Under the pieces are notes generated by a model. That model was not told where the DNA came from. It saw only the letters and a list, made by a program, of their open reading frames with translations, and did no database searches. Below, piece after piece: positions 24,176-32,390 of a stretch of DNA of 40,328 nucleotides. Origin of the DNA: Actinomycetota bacterium (lineage in GTDB: Bacteria; Actinomycetota; Acidimicrobiia; IMCC26256; PALSA-555); NCBI GenBank assembly GCA_003140175.1, contig PLJD01000127.1:50462-90789 (forward strand), given 5' to 3'. Numbering within the stretch: position 1 is the stretch's first letter; each line of letters begins with the position of its first letter. The translations under genes and the position numbers were made by a program.

Positions 24176-25278
24176 TGCGCGTCGCGATCGTGCACGAGCG
24201 CTTCACCGAGATCGGCGGCTCGGAACGGGTGGTCGAGCAGCTGCATCGGATCTGGCCCGACGCACCGATCTACGCGGCGATCATCGACCCCGACGCCGTC
24301 CCCTCGAGCCTTCGCGGCTCGGACCTGCGATCATCCCGGCTTGAGCGCCGCTATCACGGGGGTACGAGCTACGCGCGCTTCCTCCCCTTCCTGCCCGGCG
24401 CGTTCGCGCATCTCGACCTCTCGGGCTTCGATCTCGTGGTGACCAGCCATCACGCCTTCGCGAACCGGGTGCGGCCGCCGAGTCAGGTACCAGTGATCTC
24501 CTACACGCACAGCCCAGCCCGCTGGATCTGGGAGCCGTCGACGCGTCGGGGCGAACCCGGCGGGGTGTTCGGCGCGATCGCGCTGTCCGCGTTCGCGGCC
24601 ACCCAACGGCGCCCCGACCGGGCCGCGGCGGGTCGCACTCGAGGGATCGTGGTCAACTCGAACGCCGTCGCCGGACGGGTCAAGCAATGGTGGGGACGAG
24701 AGTCGACCGTTGTGCACCCACCCGTGGACGTAGCATGGTTCACGCCCGACGAACGGTGCGTTCGCGGCGACTTCTTCTTGTTCGCGGGGCGCCTCGTGCC
24801 CTACAAGCAGCCGCTCGTGGCGGTGGAAGCCGCGCGACGCGCGGGTGTCCAACTCGTGGTTGTCGGCGACGGACGGGAGCGGCGCGCGGTGGAGCGGCTC
24901 GCTGGACCGAGCGTCGAGGTGCTCGGCGGCGTTGACGACGGGACCTTGCGCGACCTCTATCGGCGGTGTCGGGCCGTGGTCTTTCCGGGGACGGAGGACT
25001 TCGGGATCATCCCGGTCGAGGCCCAGGCGTGCGGCACGCCCGTCGTCGCGCACCGCGGTGGTGGCGCCCTCGACACCGTCGTCGACGGCGTGACCGGCAT
25101 CCTCTTCGACCGGGGCGAGGACCCCGTGGTGGCCTTGAGCGAGCAGCTGTCGGCATTTCTCCCGTCGTCGTTTGACGCCGGCGTGATCCGCCGGCACGCG
25201 GAGCAGTTCGCGCCCGATCGGTTCCGACGGGAGCTCGAGCAGACGTGCGCGCAGATTCTGGATGTCGGCTGCACCTGA
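24172..25278 (+). CDS. GT4 family glycosyltransferase (WbaZ-like)
   Basis: This is a 367-368-residue GT-B enzyme of the WbaZ/mannosyltransferase-like subgroup. Diagnostic blocks are VAIVHERFTEIGGSERVVEQL at the N-terminus, VISYTHSPARWIWEP in the acceptor half, then VVHPPVDVAWFTP. The donor half has FLFAGRLVPYKQPLVAVEA and the conserved EDFGIIPVEAQACGTPVVAH. Either GTG 24172 or ATG 24175 could start it; both overlap the phosphatase stop. It probably adds mannose or a related sugar to the repeat unit. It converges on the WbaP-type gene, with a strong stem-loop between them. Confidence 0.89.
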   Translation: MMRVAIVHERFTEIGGSERVVEQLHRIWPDAPIYAAIIDPDAVPSSLRGSDLRSSRLERRYHGGTSYARFLPFLPGAFAHLDLSGFDLVVTSHHAFANRVRPPSQVPVISYTHSPARWIWEPSTRRGEPGGVFGAIALSAFAATQRRPDRAAAGRTRGIVVNSNAVAGRVKQWWGRESTVVHPPVDVAWFTPDERCVRGDFFLFAGRLVPYKQPLVAVEAARRAGVQLVVVGDGRERRAVERLAGPSVEVLGGVDDGTLRDLYRRCRAVVFPGTEDFGIIPVEAQACGTPVVAHRGGGALDTVVDGVTGILFDRGEDPVVALSEQLSAFLPSSFDAGVIRRHAEQFAPDRFRRELEQTCAQILDVGCT

Positions 25279-25297
25279 GCCGACCGGTCCGGTCTGG

Positions 25298-25318
25298 CGC
25301 TCAGCGGCTCGCTGAGCG
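25298..25318. terminator. perfect 9-bp stem-loop between convergent genes
   Basis: CGCTCAGCG (25298-25306) pairs perfectly with CGCTGAGCG (25310-25318) around a 3-base loop. It lies 20 bp past the GT4 stop and covers the stop codon of the minus-strand WbaP-like gene. With no T-run it is not a textbook intrinsic terminator, but its position between two converging genes suits a bidirectional one. Confidence 0.5.
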
Positions 25319-26695
25319 GGCGACTTCCGCCGCGGTGCGGATCAGGATCACGACGTCTCGCCACAACGACCAGTGCTCGATGTACTGGTTGTCGTAGCGG
25401 GATCGCTCTTCGATCGAGGTGTCGCCGCGCAGCCCGTGCACCTGGGCCCAGCCGGTGAGGCCGGCGGGTAGCCGGTGCCGGTCCCCGTAGCCGTCGATGC
25501 TGGCCCCGAACCGCTCGACGAAGAAGGGCCGCTCGGGGCGGGGTCCGACCAGTGACATCCGACCTCGGAGCACGCCCCACAGCTGGGGGAGCTCGTCGAG
25601 TGAGGTGGCCCGGAGGATCCGGCCGACGGTCGTGACTCGGGGGTCGTCGTCGGCGGACCAGCGCGTGTCGCTGTCGTGGTTCACCTCCAGGGTGCGGAAC
25701 TTCGCGACGCTGATCTCTTCGCCGTGCTGACCGATCCGCTGCTGGCGGAACAGGACGGGTCCCGGGCTGCTGAGCTTCACTGCCACCGCCATGACCGCGA
25801 GGAACGGCGCGGTGACGAGCAGGACGGCGCCGGCGACGGCGACGTCGACGAGCCGCTTCATCGCCCACGCGGGGGCGCGCAAGGCCGCACGCCGGACCCG
25901 GTAGAGGGGGATTCCGCGCACGTCGTCGGTTTCGGGTCCTTCGGGGGCGACTCCGCAGTCAAAGAAGCGGGGCACGACGTGGACGTCGACCCGGTGCTGG
26001 ACGGCGAGGCGCAGCACGGTGACCAGGTCGGCCTCCCGGGCGGGACCGAACGCCACGATGACCCGTCGGATGGAGTGCTCGTCGAGGACTGCGTCGAGGC
26101 GATCGACGTCGCCGAGCACCGGGTACGGAAGGCCCTCGTCGCTGACGCAGTCCAAGAACCCGACCGGGGCCACGCCGAGCTCGGGGAAGTCCCGGAACGC
26201 GCCGGCAAGCTCAGCGCCGATCTCGCCCGCACCGAGGATGACGGCCGGGTCCAGCAGGGCGCCGGCACGCCGGACCCGCCGGAGGACGGCGTACGAGAGC
26301 GTGCGGCCCACCACGACGGCGACGACGCCAACGAGCGCCACCTTGATGAGTGCGTCGACCTCCCCGCCAAGCCAGGCGGCCGGGGCGAGGACCAGCACCG
26401 CGGTGGCAAGCCGTCCCACCAGCCAGGGCGCGGCGTCTAAGGCCCGCAGCGTGATCCGGGGCCGGTAGGCGCCGCCGACGCCGAGGCTCACCAACGCCAG
26501 CGGCACATACGCCAGGACCAGCAGGGGGTTGGATCCGACCAGCAGCACCGCGACGGCGAGGGCAACCACGTCGACGGTGAGCAGGAAGAGCGGCGTCAGC
26601 CACTGCGGGGCGTGCGCCGCGGTGGCGGCGCGGGGCCACGTCGCCGCACGGGACGGCGCGTGCAGGGTTGTGACGTGCTGCGTCGCGACAGCCAT
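25301..26695 (-). CDS. WbaP-like polyprenyl glycosylphosphotransferase (initiating transferase)
   Basis: This integral membrane enzyme transfers a hexose-1-phosphate from a nucleotide sugar to undecaprenyl phosphate, the first step of repeat-unit assembly. The 464 residues have the usual order: N-terminal helices (about 33-125), a Rossmann-like domain with VILGAGEIGAELAG, a membrane hairpin (MKRLVDVAVAGAVLLVTAPFL) and the catalytic PGT domain. The latter shows SPGPVLFRQQRIG, SVAKFRTL, the DE dyad in ATSLDELPQLW and MSLVGPRPERP. This is distinct from the WecA-type gene at 4205, so the cell has two initiating enzymes. It follows the LAFTG gene by 26 bp on the same strand. Confidence 0.92.
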   Translation of the reverse strand: MAVATQHVTTLHAPSRAATWPRAATAAHAPQWLTPLFLLTVDVVALAVAVLLVGSNPLLVLAYVPLALVSLGVGGAYRPRITLRALDAAPWLVGRLATAVLVLAPAAWLGGEVDALIKVALVGVVAVVVGRTLSYAVLRRVRRAGALLDPAVILGAGEIGAELAGAFRDFPELGVAPVGFLDCVSDEGLPYPVLGDVDRLDAVLDEHSIRRVIVAFGPAREADLVTVLRLAVQHRVDVHVVPRFFDCGVAPEGPETDDVRGIPLYRVRRAALRAPAWAMKRLVDVAVAGAVLLVTAPFLAVMAVAVKLSSPGPVLFRQQRIGQHGEEISVAKFRTLEVNHDSDTRWSADDDPRVTTVGRILRATSLDELPQLWGVLRGRMSLVGPRPERPFFVERFGASIDGYGDRHRLPAGLTGWAQVHGLRGDTSIEERSRYDNQYIEHWSLWRDVVILIRTAAEVARSASR

Positions 26696-26721
26696 GGCTC
26701 AGAGTCCCAGGTGGTGAGAGC

Positions 26722-27051
26722 TCAGGCGGCGCTGTGCGGGTGTCGACCGAGGCGCACCAACAGGACACCACCGACGGCGAGCACGAGGCCGAGGCCGAGG
26801 AGCAACGCGATGTTGCCCCCGGTGAAGGCCAGCGAGCCACTGCTCGCCGTCGCGGCCTGCACCTGGACCGGTGACGTGACCGATGTCGCGCAGACCTGCA
26901 CCGTCGTGGCGCCCGTGCAGCTCACGGTCGTCGTGCTGGTCGTGGTCGTCGGGTAGGCGGTCTGGGCGGACGCCGCTGGTGCCATCACCAGCAAACCCAG
27001 TCCCACCACCGCCGCTACACAACTCAACCAACGAATGGTTCGAAGCTTCAT
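26722..27051 (-). CDS. small secreted protein with LAFTG sorting-type signal
   Basis: This 109-residue product is exported and possibly wall-anchored. A signal peptide covers residues 1-29 (ending APAASA), then comes a threonine run with Cys45 and Cys54 that could form a disulfide, a short linker, and LAFTG at 74-78. A 20-residue hydrophobic helix and an R-rich tail (RLGRHPHSAA) follow. LAxTG is the recognition motif associated with class E sortases in actinobacteria. GGAGGG lies upstream with ATG 27054 one base away and ATG 27051 at better spacing; the latter is chosen. No sortase gene is in the window. The mature domain matches no known family. Confidence 0.7.
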   Translation of the reverse strand: MKLRTIRWLSCVAAVVGLGLLVMAPAASAQTAYPTTTTSTTTVSCTGATTVQVCATSVTSPVQVQAATASSGSLAFTGGNIALLLGLGLVLAVGGVLLVRLGRHPHSAA

Positions 27052-27159
27052 CATGCCCTCCACTTACGCCTGCCCCATTGCCGAAGAGAACGCCCCACGC
27101 ATCTGGGAGGTTCCGCCAGTCCGAAGGTTACCACGGAGCGTAGCGAGAGCGCTAGTGGA

Positions 27160-28914
27160 CTACCACGCCAAGCGTTCAGGGCTGGAGTCCGTGAACCGCG
27201 CGGGGCCATAGTGCCAGGTGATGGGTGGGATGCGAGCGGAGGGCTCGACCTCCACCGCCTGGGCGCCGGCCGGGAGCTCGAAATCGATGGTGGCCCGCAA
27301 GGTCTGGCCTCGGGGCACCTGGAAGTAGCCGCCGGCCACGGACTTGGTGGGCCCGTCGATCCCCGCCTCCAGGAGGGGCGCCACCCCGTGCAGGGTCGGC
27401 AGGGACGCGGTCCCGGGGACGTTCACCGCGAGGATCCCCTGGTAGACGCCTTCGGCGGCGCCGCTGTTGGGGTTGGGGCCGGCCACGTAGCCGGCGAGGC
27501 CGGTGGGGGCCTCGTTGTGAAGATCGACGGCCAGGTGGGCGCGGCTCACCCCGTTGGGGCCGACCTGGGTCGAGAGGGTGGCCGTGACGTGGAGGAACTG
27601 GTCCAGCTTGTTGCCCCCGAAGTTCATGACCGAAACGGCCAGCGAGTCACTTTGGAGCTGCCCCGAGATGCCGGCCGCCTTCCAGGCCTGCTCCTCGACG
27701 GGGTCCGACGACCAAGCGAGCACGTGCCGGCCCTTCCCGACGCCGGACAGCTCGCTGATGAGGGCGCTGGGCTGCCAGGGCCGGGAGGACAGCGCGTCGA
27801 CGGTCGCCCGGGCGACGCCGCTCAGCTGGTCCAGGCGGTCCTGCTGGTCGGCGACGTCGGCGGGGATGCCGGCGTACTGGTCGAGCAGCAAGAACGGAAC
27901 GACGTTGGCGGCGGAGAGCTGCTGGGCGCCGACCTGCACTGGCCCCTGGGCGGCGAGCAAGGCTTGGAGCGTGACGGGGTCGACCGCGAGGACACCATCG
28001 ACGTGCTGGCCGGTTTCGGCCTGCCACATCTGGGCGGCGAGCGGCGCCGTCGCGTCGAAGCGGGGGGTCGTGGCGAGGTTCCGCCAGTCCGCGCTGGGGG
28101 CCAGCCAGCCCCAGAGGGAGGCGAGAGCGCCGGTGAGGGGGACCGCGCCGGGCGGCGGGTTGATGGTCGGGGTCGGGACCATCGGGCCCATCGTGAACGA
28201 GCCGTTCGCGAAGGTGGCGACCCCGGCGGAGAGGAACATGCCCGAGCCGGCGCGCATCTCCCCGTTGTTGGCGGCGAGCACGAGGTAGTTGTGCGGCCCG
28301 CGGAGCAGCTCCGCGGCTCCCTGGGCGAGCGATTGGGCGTCCGCGATCGTGTTGCGCAGGCTGGCGAGCCGGTCGAGGAAGCGGGCCCGGGCGCTGCCGA
28401 GCGGTCCGACGAGGAAGAAGTCGGGTCCGAGCTTGATGTTGTTGAGTCCCTGTTGGGCGCGGGCCGCGAGCGCGCCGACCTGGTCGAGGAGCGCCAGGCG
28501 CTGCGCTCCGGTGCTCGCCGGCTGACGCAGCGCGGCAGAGCCGTCGCGGGCCGCGGTGGCGCCGACTCGAGCGATCCGCTCGGCGGCGCCGGTGAGCGAC
28601 CGGATCGAATCGACGTTGTCGTTGGCGAGCGGGACGAGTGACCACGGTGCCAGCACCGGGTTGCTGGCCGCCGAGTGAGCGGAGGAGAAGTCTCGCTCGG
28701 CGGCCTGGAGTGCGGGGAGCGCCTGGCCAGTCAGCAGCGCCTGCGCGCTGAGGTGGTCCCGCGCCGCCTGGAGCGCGTTCAGCCCGTGGTTGACGCGCTG
28801 GCGGGCGATGAGGACGAGCGCGCCAGTGGCGAGCACCCAGACCACGATCAACGCGACGAGCACGCGCACCACGATCCGGAGGCGCGAGCGTGACCCAGGG
28901 TCCTCAATGGCCAC
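27160..28914 (-). CDS. DUF4012 membrane-anchored protein
   Basis: This 584-residue protein has one N-terminal helix (IVVRVLVALIVVWVLATGALVLIA, about residues 12-35), so the rest lies outside the membrane. An alanine/leucine-rich, probably coiled, region (about 40-190) leads to the DUF4012 domain, with NYLVLAANNGEMRAGSGMF, a threonine/proline loop near PMVPTPTINPP and VDGVLAVDPVTLQALL. DUF4012 is resembled by LytR-CpsA-Psr-associated proteins near EPS loci, but its function is unknown. GTG 28914 is strongly supported by TACAAT six bases upstream. A frame extending to 29679 reads through the neighbour and is not used. Confidence 0.85.
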   Translation of the reverse strand: MAIEDPGSRSRLRIVVRVLVALIVVWVLATGALVLIARQRVNHGLNALQAARDHLSAQALLTGQALPALQAAERDFSSAHSAASNPVLAPWSLVPLANDNVDSIRSLTGAAERIARVGATAARDGSAALRQPASTGAQRLALLDQVGALAARAQQGLNNIKLGPDFFLVGPLGSARARFLDRLASLRNTIADAQSLAQGAAELLRGPHNYLVLAANNGEMRAGSGMFLSAGVATFANGSFTMGPMVPTPTINPPPGAVPLTGALASLWGWLAPSADWRNLATTPRFDATAPLAAQMWQAETGQHVDGVLAVDPVTLQALLAAQGPVQVGAQQLSAANVVPFLLLDQYAGIPADVADQQDRLDQLSGVARATVDALSSRPWQPSALISELSGVGKGRHVLAWSSDPVEEQAWKAAGISGQLQSDSLAVSVMNFGGNKLDQFLHVTATLSTQVGPNGVSRAHLAVDLHNEAPTGLAGYVAGPNPNSGAAEGVYQGILAVNVPGTASLPTLHGVAPLLEAGIDGPTKSVAGGYFQVPRGQTLRATIDFELPAGAQAVEVEPSARIPPITWHYGPARFTDSSPERLAW

Positions 28915-28920
28915 GCCAGC

Positions 28921-28926
28921 ATTGTA
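28921..28926 (-). promoter_or_regulatory. leaderless -10 element of the DUF4012 gene
   Basis: TACAAT, one mismatch from the consensus TATAAT, ends six bases before the GTG at 28914. It is the strongest example of the pattern in this window and lies back to back with the divergent TACCCT element at 28971. Confidence 0.65.
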
Positions 28927-28970
28927 CGGGCGCCCGATCGCTTTCCCGCGTTCATCGCGCGCGACGCCGG

Positions 28971-28976
28971 TACCCT
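28971..28976 (+). promoter_or_regulatory. leaderless -10 element of the RecB-like gene
   Basis: TACCCT ends seven bases before the GTG at 28984. No Shine-Dalgarno is present. Together with TACAAT at 28926-28921 it makes a divergent promoter pair within 69 bp. Confidence 0.55.
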
Positions 28977-28983
28977 CGCAGGC

Positions 28984-30480
28984 GTGGACCGCACCGATGA
29001 CGATCCGCCGAAGGTGACACCGTTTCTGCTGCGCGACGCCGACACGCTGTGCCCGCGGCGTCTCTCGTGCGAGCTGACCCGCGCGCCAGCGACGAGCGAT
29101 CCGGTGAACCGAGCGCGCGTGCGCAGCGCGCTGCTGGACCGGGTACGGACGTGGCACGCGACGACCGGCGCGTGGCCGGATCCACCCGAGCTGACGCCGG
29201 AGGAGCGGGCGGTGCTCGAGCGGGCGAGCGACTGGTACGCCGCACTGTTCCCCCGCCACGGCGTCGACGTGTGTCTTCCCGTCGACGAGCCCACCCTCTT
29301 GCCCCGTCGCCGGGTCGTGCTCGGCGGGTGGGTGGACCTGGGCGTCCGCCACCCGGACGGAGCCCGGGAGCTTCGCCAGCTGGCCTGGCGGGGCGACCCG
29401 GCGCCTCGTGACCCGCTCGAGGTGCCGGCCGTGCGCCTCGGGGTGCTGCGCCTCGCCAGCACCGGCTGGTGGGACCAGGGTCCGTTGCTGGTGACGTGCG
29501 TGGACCTGCTGGCCGGGTCGACGAGCGAGGCGACGGTCGAGCTCCCCGAGGGGCTGGCGTCGCAGGGCGGCTGGCTCGACGATCGTCTCGCGGTGCTGCG
29601 CGCCCGCGCCGACGACGACACCGTCGAGCCGGGGGTGGGTTGCGGAACCTGTCGGTTCCTGCCTCGCTGCCCGGCGCACTCGGTGCGCGCGTCGATGCAG
29701 ACCCGACGCGAGTCGCTCCTCCCGGGGATCGTGTCGCTGTCGCCGACCTCACTGGAGTCGTGGCATCGATGTCCTCGGGAGTGGCGGAACAAGTCGCTGC
29801 TCGGCGTTCCTCCCAGCAACGTGGAGCACGGCGCGACCCACGGGCTGCTGGTGCACCGGCTGCTGCACCTGCTCCACCGGACCGGCTCGTGCCACGACGC
29901 CGAGCACGTCGCGGACGTGCTGACCACCCACGGCGCCGACGCGCGCACCGCCGACGAGGTGCAGCGCCACGCGCGCCGCTGCCCAATCGGCGCCGAAGCG
30001 GTCGGGCACGAGATCGACTGGGCCCGCGCGTATCCCTCCCCGCCCCTGTTCGTCGCCACCGCCCGCCTCGACGCGGTGTGGGAGCACGACGGCATCTTGG
30101 ATGTGCGCGACTACAAGACGGGCCGGGTGGCGCCCTACCCGGTGCACGAGGACCGAGGGGCTCGGCTGCAAGCCTGGGTGGCGGCGCCACAGGCCGCGGC
30201 CCGGGGTCTGCAGCTCCGGCTGCGCTACGAGCACCTGGCGGCCGAGGTCGTGGACGACCCGGAGCCGTGGGAGCCGAGTGAGGACGACCTCGCCGCGATC
30301 GAAGCCGACCTCGCCGCCACCGTGACAGCCATGCGGGCCGAACGCGACTTCCGGGGCGTCGCCGACGCCGCAGTGTGCGGGTACTGCTCCTTTCGCGCGA
30401 TCTGCGACGAGAGCGCGACACCCGCCGCGCCGACGTGGCCTGAGCCGCCGAGCGTCGAGGCGGCGCGTTCCCCCAGGTAG
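28984..30480 (+). CDS. RecB/Cas4-like PD-(D/E)XK nuclease with a degenerate duplicate domain
   Basis: This 498-residue protein looks like two RecB/Cas4-type modules in tandem. The C-terminal one is complete: SPTSLESWHRCPREWR (Cys263), the acidic RLDAVW, the nuclease motif LDVRDYKTGR (Asp376, Lys378), and the cluster Cys465-x2-Cys468-x5-Cys474 that would hold a 4Fe-4S centre. The N-terminal half repeats the layout: LCPRRLSCE (Cys23), WVDLGV (Asp118) and Cys220-x2-Cys223-x5-Cys229, but the DYK position reads QLA (132-134), so that half should be catalytically dead. It probably processes DNA ends in recombination or repair. No cas or addA partner is in the window. The start is GTG. Confidence 0.8.
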   Translation: MDRTDDDPPKVTPFLLRDADTLCPRRLSCELTRAPATSDPVNRARVRSALLDRVRTWHATTGAWPDPPELTPEERAVLERASDWYAALFPRHGVDVCLPVDEPTLLPRRRVVLGGWVDLGVRHPDGARELRQLAWRGDPAPRDPLEVPAVRLGVLRLASTGWWDQGPLLVTCVDLLAGSTSEATVELPEGLASQGGWLDDRLAVLRARADDDTVEPGVGCGTCRFLPRCPAHSVRASMQTRRESLLPGIVSLSPTSLESWHRCPREWRNKSLLGVPPSNVEHGATHGLLVHRLLHLLHRTGSCHDAEHVADVLTTHGADARTADEVQRHARRCPIGAEAVGHEIDWARAYPSPPLFVATARLDAVWEHDGILDVRDYKTGRVAPYPVHEDRGARLQAWVAAPQAAARGLQLRLRYEHLAAEVVDDPEPWEPSEDDLAAIEADLAATVTAMRAERDFRGVADAAVCGYCSFRAICDESATPAAPTWPEPPSVEAARSPR

Positions 30481-30483
30481 CGT
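30478..30483 (+). promoter_or_regulatory. leaderless -10 element of the thiolase-like gene
   Basis: TAGCGT ends six bases before the GTG at 30490. Its first three bases are the stop codon of the RecB-like gene, so the promoter would overlap the end of the preceding reading frame. Confidence 0.45.
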
Positions 30484-30489
30484 CCGGCG

Positions 30490-31995
30490 GTGGATCCGCG
30501 CACGCCCGTGATCGTCGGGGTCGGCCAGGCGCAGCAGCGACCCGTCGACCCAGCCGACGCGTTGGAGCCGATCGCCCTCCTCGAGCGGGCGGCGCACACC
30601 GCAGATTCGGACGCGCAGGCCTCGATCCTCGACACGGTCGACACGATCGCGGTGGTCTCGATCGTCTCGTGGCCGTACCCGGATCCCGGCGCGGTGCTCG
30701 CCCGTCGGCTCGGCCTGCGCGGGCTGCGCCGAACGATGACCACCACCGTGGGCGGCAACAGCCCACAGCTGCTCGTGAACACGGTGGCGCCGATGATCGA
30801 GCGCGGCGACGCCGACGTCGTGCTGCTCGGCGGCGCGGAGTGCATGCACACGCGCTGGAACGCCCGCCGGGAGCCCAAGTCCTGGCTGGCGTGGTCCACG
30901 TCCACCGACCCGCCCTGCCCGGTCGTGATCGGCGACGACCGACCGGGCAACAGCGACTACGAGCTCGCCCACGGCGCCGCGGCGCCGGTCCAGGTGTACC
31001 CGCTGCTCGAGACCGCCCGGCGGGCGAGCACGGGTCGGTCCGTCGACGCACATCAAGTCGCGCTGAGCGAGCTGTGGAGCCGCTTCAGCACGGTGGCCGC
31101 CACGAATCCGCACGCCTGGTCGCGGGAGGCGAGGACTCCCGAGGAGATCCGCACCGTGACGGCCGACAACCGGATGGTTGTCTTCCCGTACCCGAAGCGG
31201 ATGTGCGCCAACATCGCCGTCGACCAGGCAGCGGCGCTGCTGCTGTGCTCCTACGAGGCAGCGCGGGCCGCCGGGGTGAGCGAGGACCGGCTGGTGTTCC
31301 CCCGATCGAGCGCCGACGCGCACGACCACTACTTCTTCACCGAGCGTGAGCGTCTCGACGCGTCGCCGGCGATCGCACTGGCCGGCCGAGCGGCGCTGGA
31401 CGGTGCGGGGATCGGGATCGACGACGTGGCGCGCTTCGATCTGTACTCGTGCTTCCCGGTCGCGGTCGAGATCGCCCTCGATGCCCTCGGCTTGGCCGGC
31501 CCGCCCGGCGATGAGCGTCCCCTCACCGTGACCGGAGGGCTGGGGTTCGCCGGCGGCCCGGTCAACAACTACCCAACCCATGCCATCGCGACGATGGTCG
31601 GCGCGTGCCGTGAGGACCCCGGCTCGGTCGGGTTCGTGAGCGCACTGGGCTGGTACAGCACGAAGCACTCGGTGGGCTGCTACTCGACGACTCCCCCGAC
31701 GACGGGTTTCGCGCGTACCGATCCCGCCCGCACCCAGGCGGCGGTCGACGCCACCCCCCGACGGGAGCCGGCCGGCCCGTACACCGGACCGGCGACGCTC
31801 GAGGCCAGCTCGGTGGGGTTTGACCGCGACGGCACGCCGTCGGCCGCGACCGTGAGCGTGCTGACACCCGACGGGCGACGGGCGCTCGCCATGACTCGCG
31901 ACGCGCCGACCCTCGCCGGGTTGACGACCGAGCCGTGGGAGGGTCGCTCGGTGCAGGTCCACACCGACGGCACGACGAACGTGCTCCGCCCGTGA
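30490..31995 (+). CDS. thiolase-superfamily protein (acetyl-CoA acetyltransferase-like)
   Basis: This is a 501-residue thiolase-fold protein of the group annotated as acetyl-CoA acetyltransferase with an additional C-terminal domain (TLP1-type). It opens TPVIVGVGQAQQRPVDPADALEP and has RADV-like GDADVVLLGGAECMHTR, NRMVVFPYPKRMCANIAVDQAAALLL, FDLYSCFPVAVE, GGPVNNYPTHAIATM and the extra C-terminal segment ASSVGFDRDGTPSAATVSVL. The position of the nucleophilic cysteine in true thiolases reads GGNSPQ, with Ser91, so ordinary Claisen condensation or thiolysis is doubtful. It may act on a CoA thioester in lipid or steroid metabolism. It stands between the nuclease and DUF983 genes without an obvious pathway partner. 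Confidence 0.82.
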   Translation: MDPRTPVIVGVGQAQQRPVDPADALEPIALLERAAHTADSDAQASILDTVDTIAVVSIVSWPYPDPGAVLARRLGLRGLRRTMTTTVGGNSPQLLVNTVAPMIERGDADVVLLGGAECMHTRWNARREPKSWLAWSTSTDPPCPVVIGDDRPGNSDYELAHGAAAPVQVYPLLETARRASTGRSVDAHQVALSELWSRFSTVAATNPHAWSREARTPEEIRTVTADNRMVVFPYPKRMCANIAVDQAAALLLCSYEAARAAGVSEDRLVFPRSSADAHDHYFFTERERLDASPAIALAGRAALDGAGIGIDDVARFDLYSCFPVAVEIALDALGLAGPPGDERPLTVTGGLGFAGGPVNNYPTHAIATMVGACREDPGSVGFVSALGWYSTKHSVGCYSTTPPTTGFARTDPARTQAAVDATPRREPAGPYTGPATLEASSVGFDRDGTPSAATVSVLTPDGRRALAMTRDAPTLAGLTTEPWEGRSVQVHTDGTTNVLRP

Positions 31996-31999
31996 CCCG

Positions 32000-32380
32000 A
32001 TGAACGACCGCCGTGCGTCGTCAGCCCCCAGCCGGGGCCGCCAGCTCGCCCGGGGTCTCGGCATGCGGTGCCCTCGCTGCGGGTCGGGCAACCTGTTCCA
32101 TCACTGGCTGCACATGGTTCCGAACTGCCCGCACTGCGGCTTGGTGTTCGAGCGCAAGGACGGAGACTGGACGGGCGCGCTGGTGATCAACTTCGCGCTC
32201 ACCGTCGCGGTGTTCGTCGTCGTCCTCATCGCTCTCGTCGCGGCGACCGCGCCGCAGATCCCCGTCGCCCCGCTGCTCGCGGTGCTCGTCCCGATCACCG
32301 CGCTCGGACCGGTGGTCGGCTACCCGGTCTCCAAGACGCTGTGGGTCGCGATCGAACGAGCGGTGCTCGACCCGCTCTGA
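32000..32380 (+). CDS. DUF983 zinc-ribbon membrane protein
   Basis: This 126-residue protein has an N-terminal zinc ribbon, CPRCGSGNLF ... CPHCGLVF, and two transmembrane helices (ALTVAVFVVVLIALVAAT and a second one near VLVPITALGPVVGYPV). These features, with the ERKDGDWTG segment between ribbon and helix, define DUF983. The function of the family is unknown; some members lie near cytochrome oxidase genes. It starts five bases after the thiolase-like stop and is probably co-transcribed. It converges on the small hypothetical gene with 10 bp between stops. Confidence 0.85.
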   Translation: MNDRRASSAPSRGRQLARGLGMRCPRCGSGNLFHHWLHMVPNCPHCGLVFERKDGDWTGALVINFALTVAVFVVVLIALVAATAPQIPVAPLLAVLVPITALGPVVGYPVSKTLWVAIERAVLDPL

Positions 32381-32390
32381 CGACCCGAGG

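Noticed and set aside
27141..27154. TAGCG/CGCTA stem after the DUF4012 gene as a terminator
   Set aside because: Only five pairs, no T-run; too weak to claim.
29749..32091. 780-codon minus-strand frame antisense to the nuclease and thiolase genes
   Set aside because: No domain was seen and the opposite strand has two well-supported genes.
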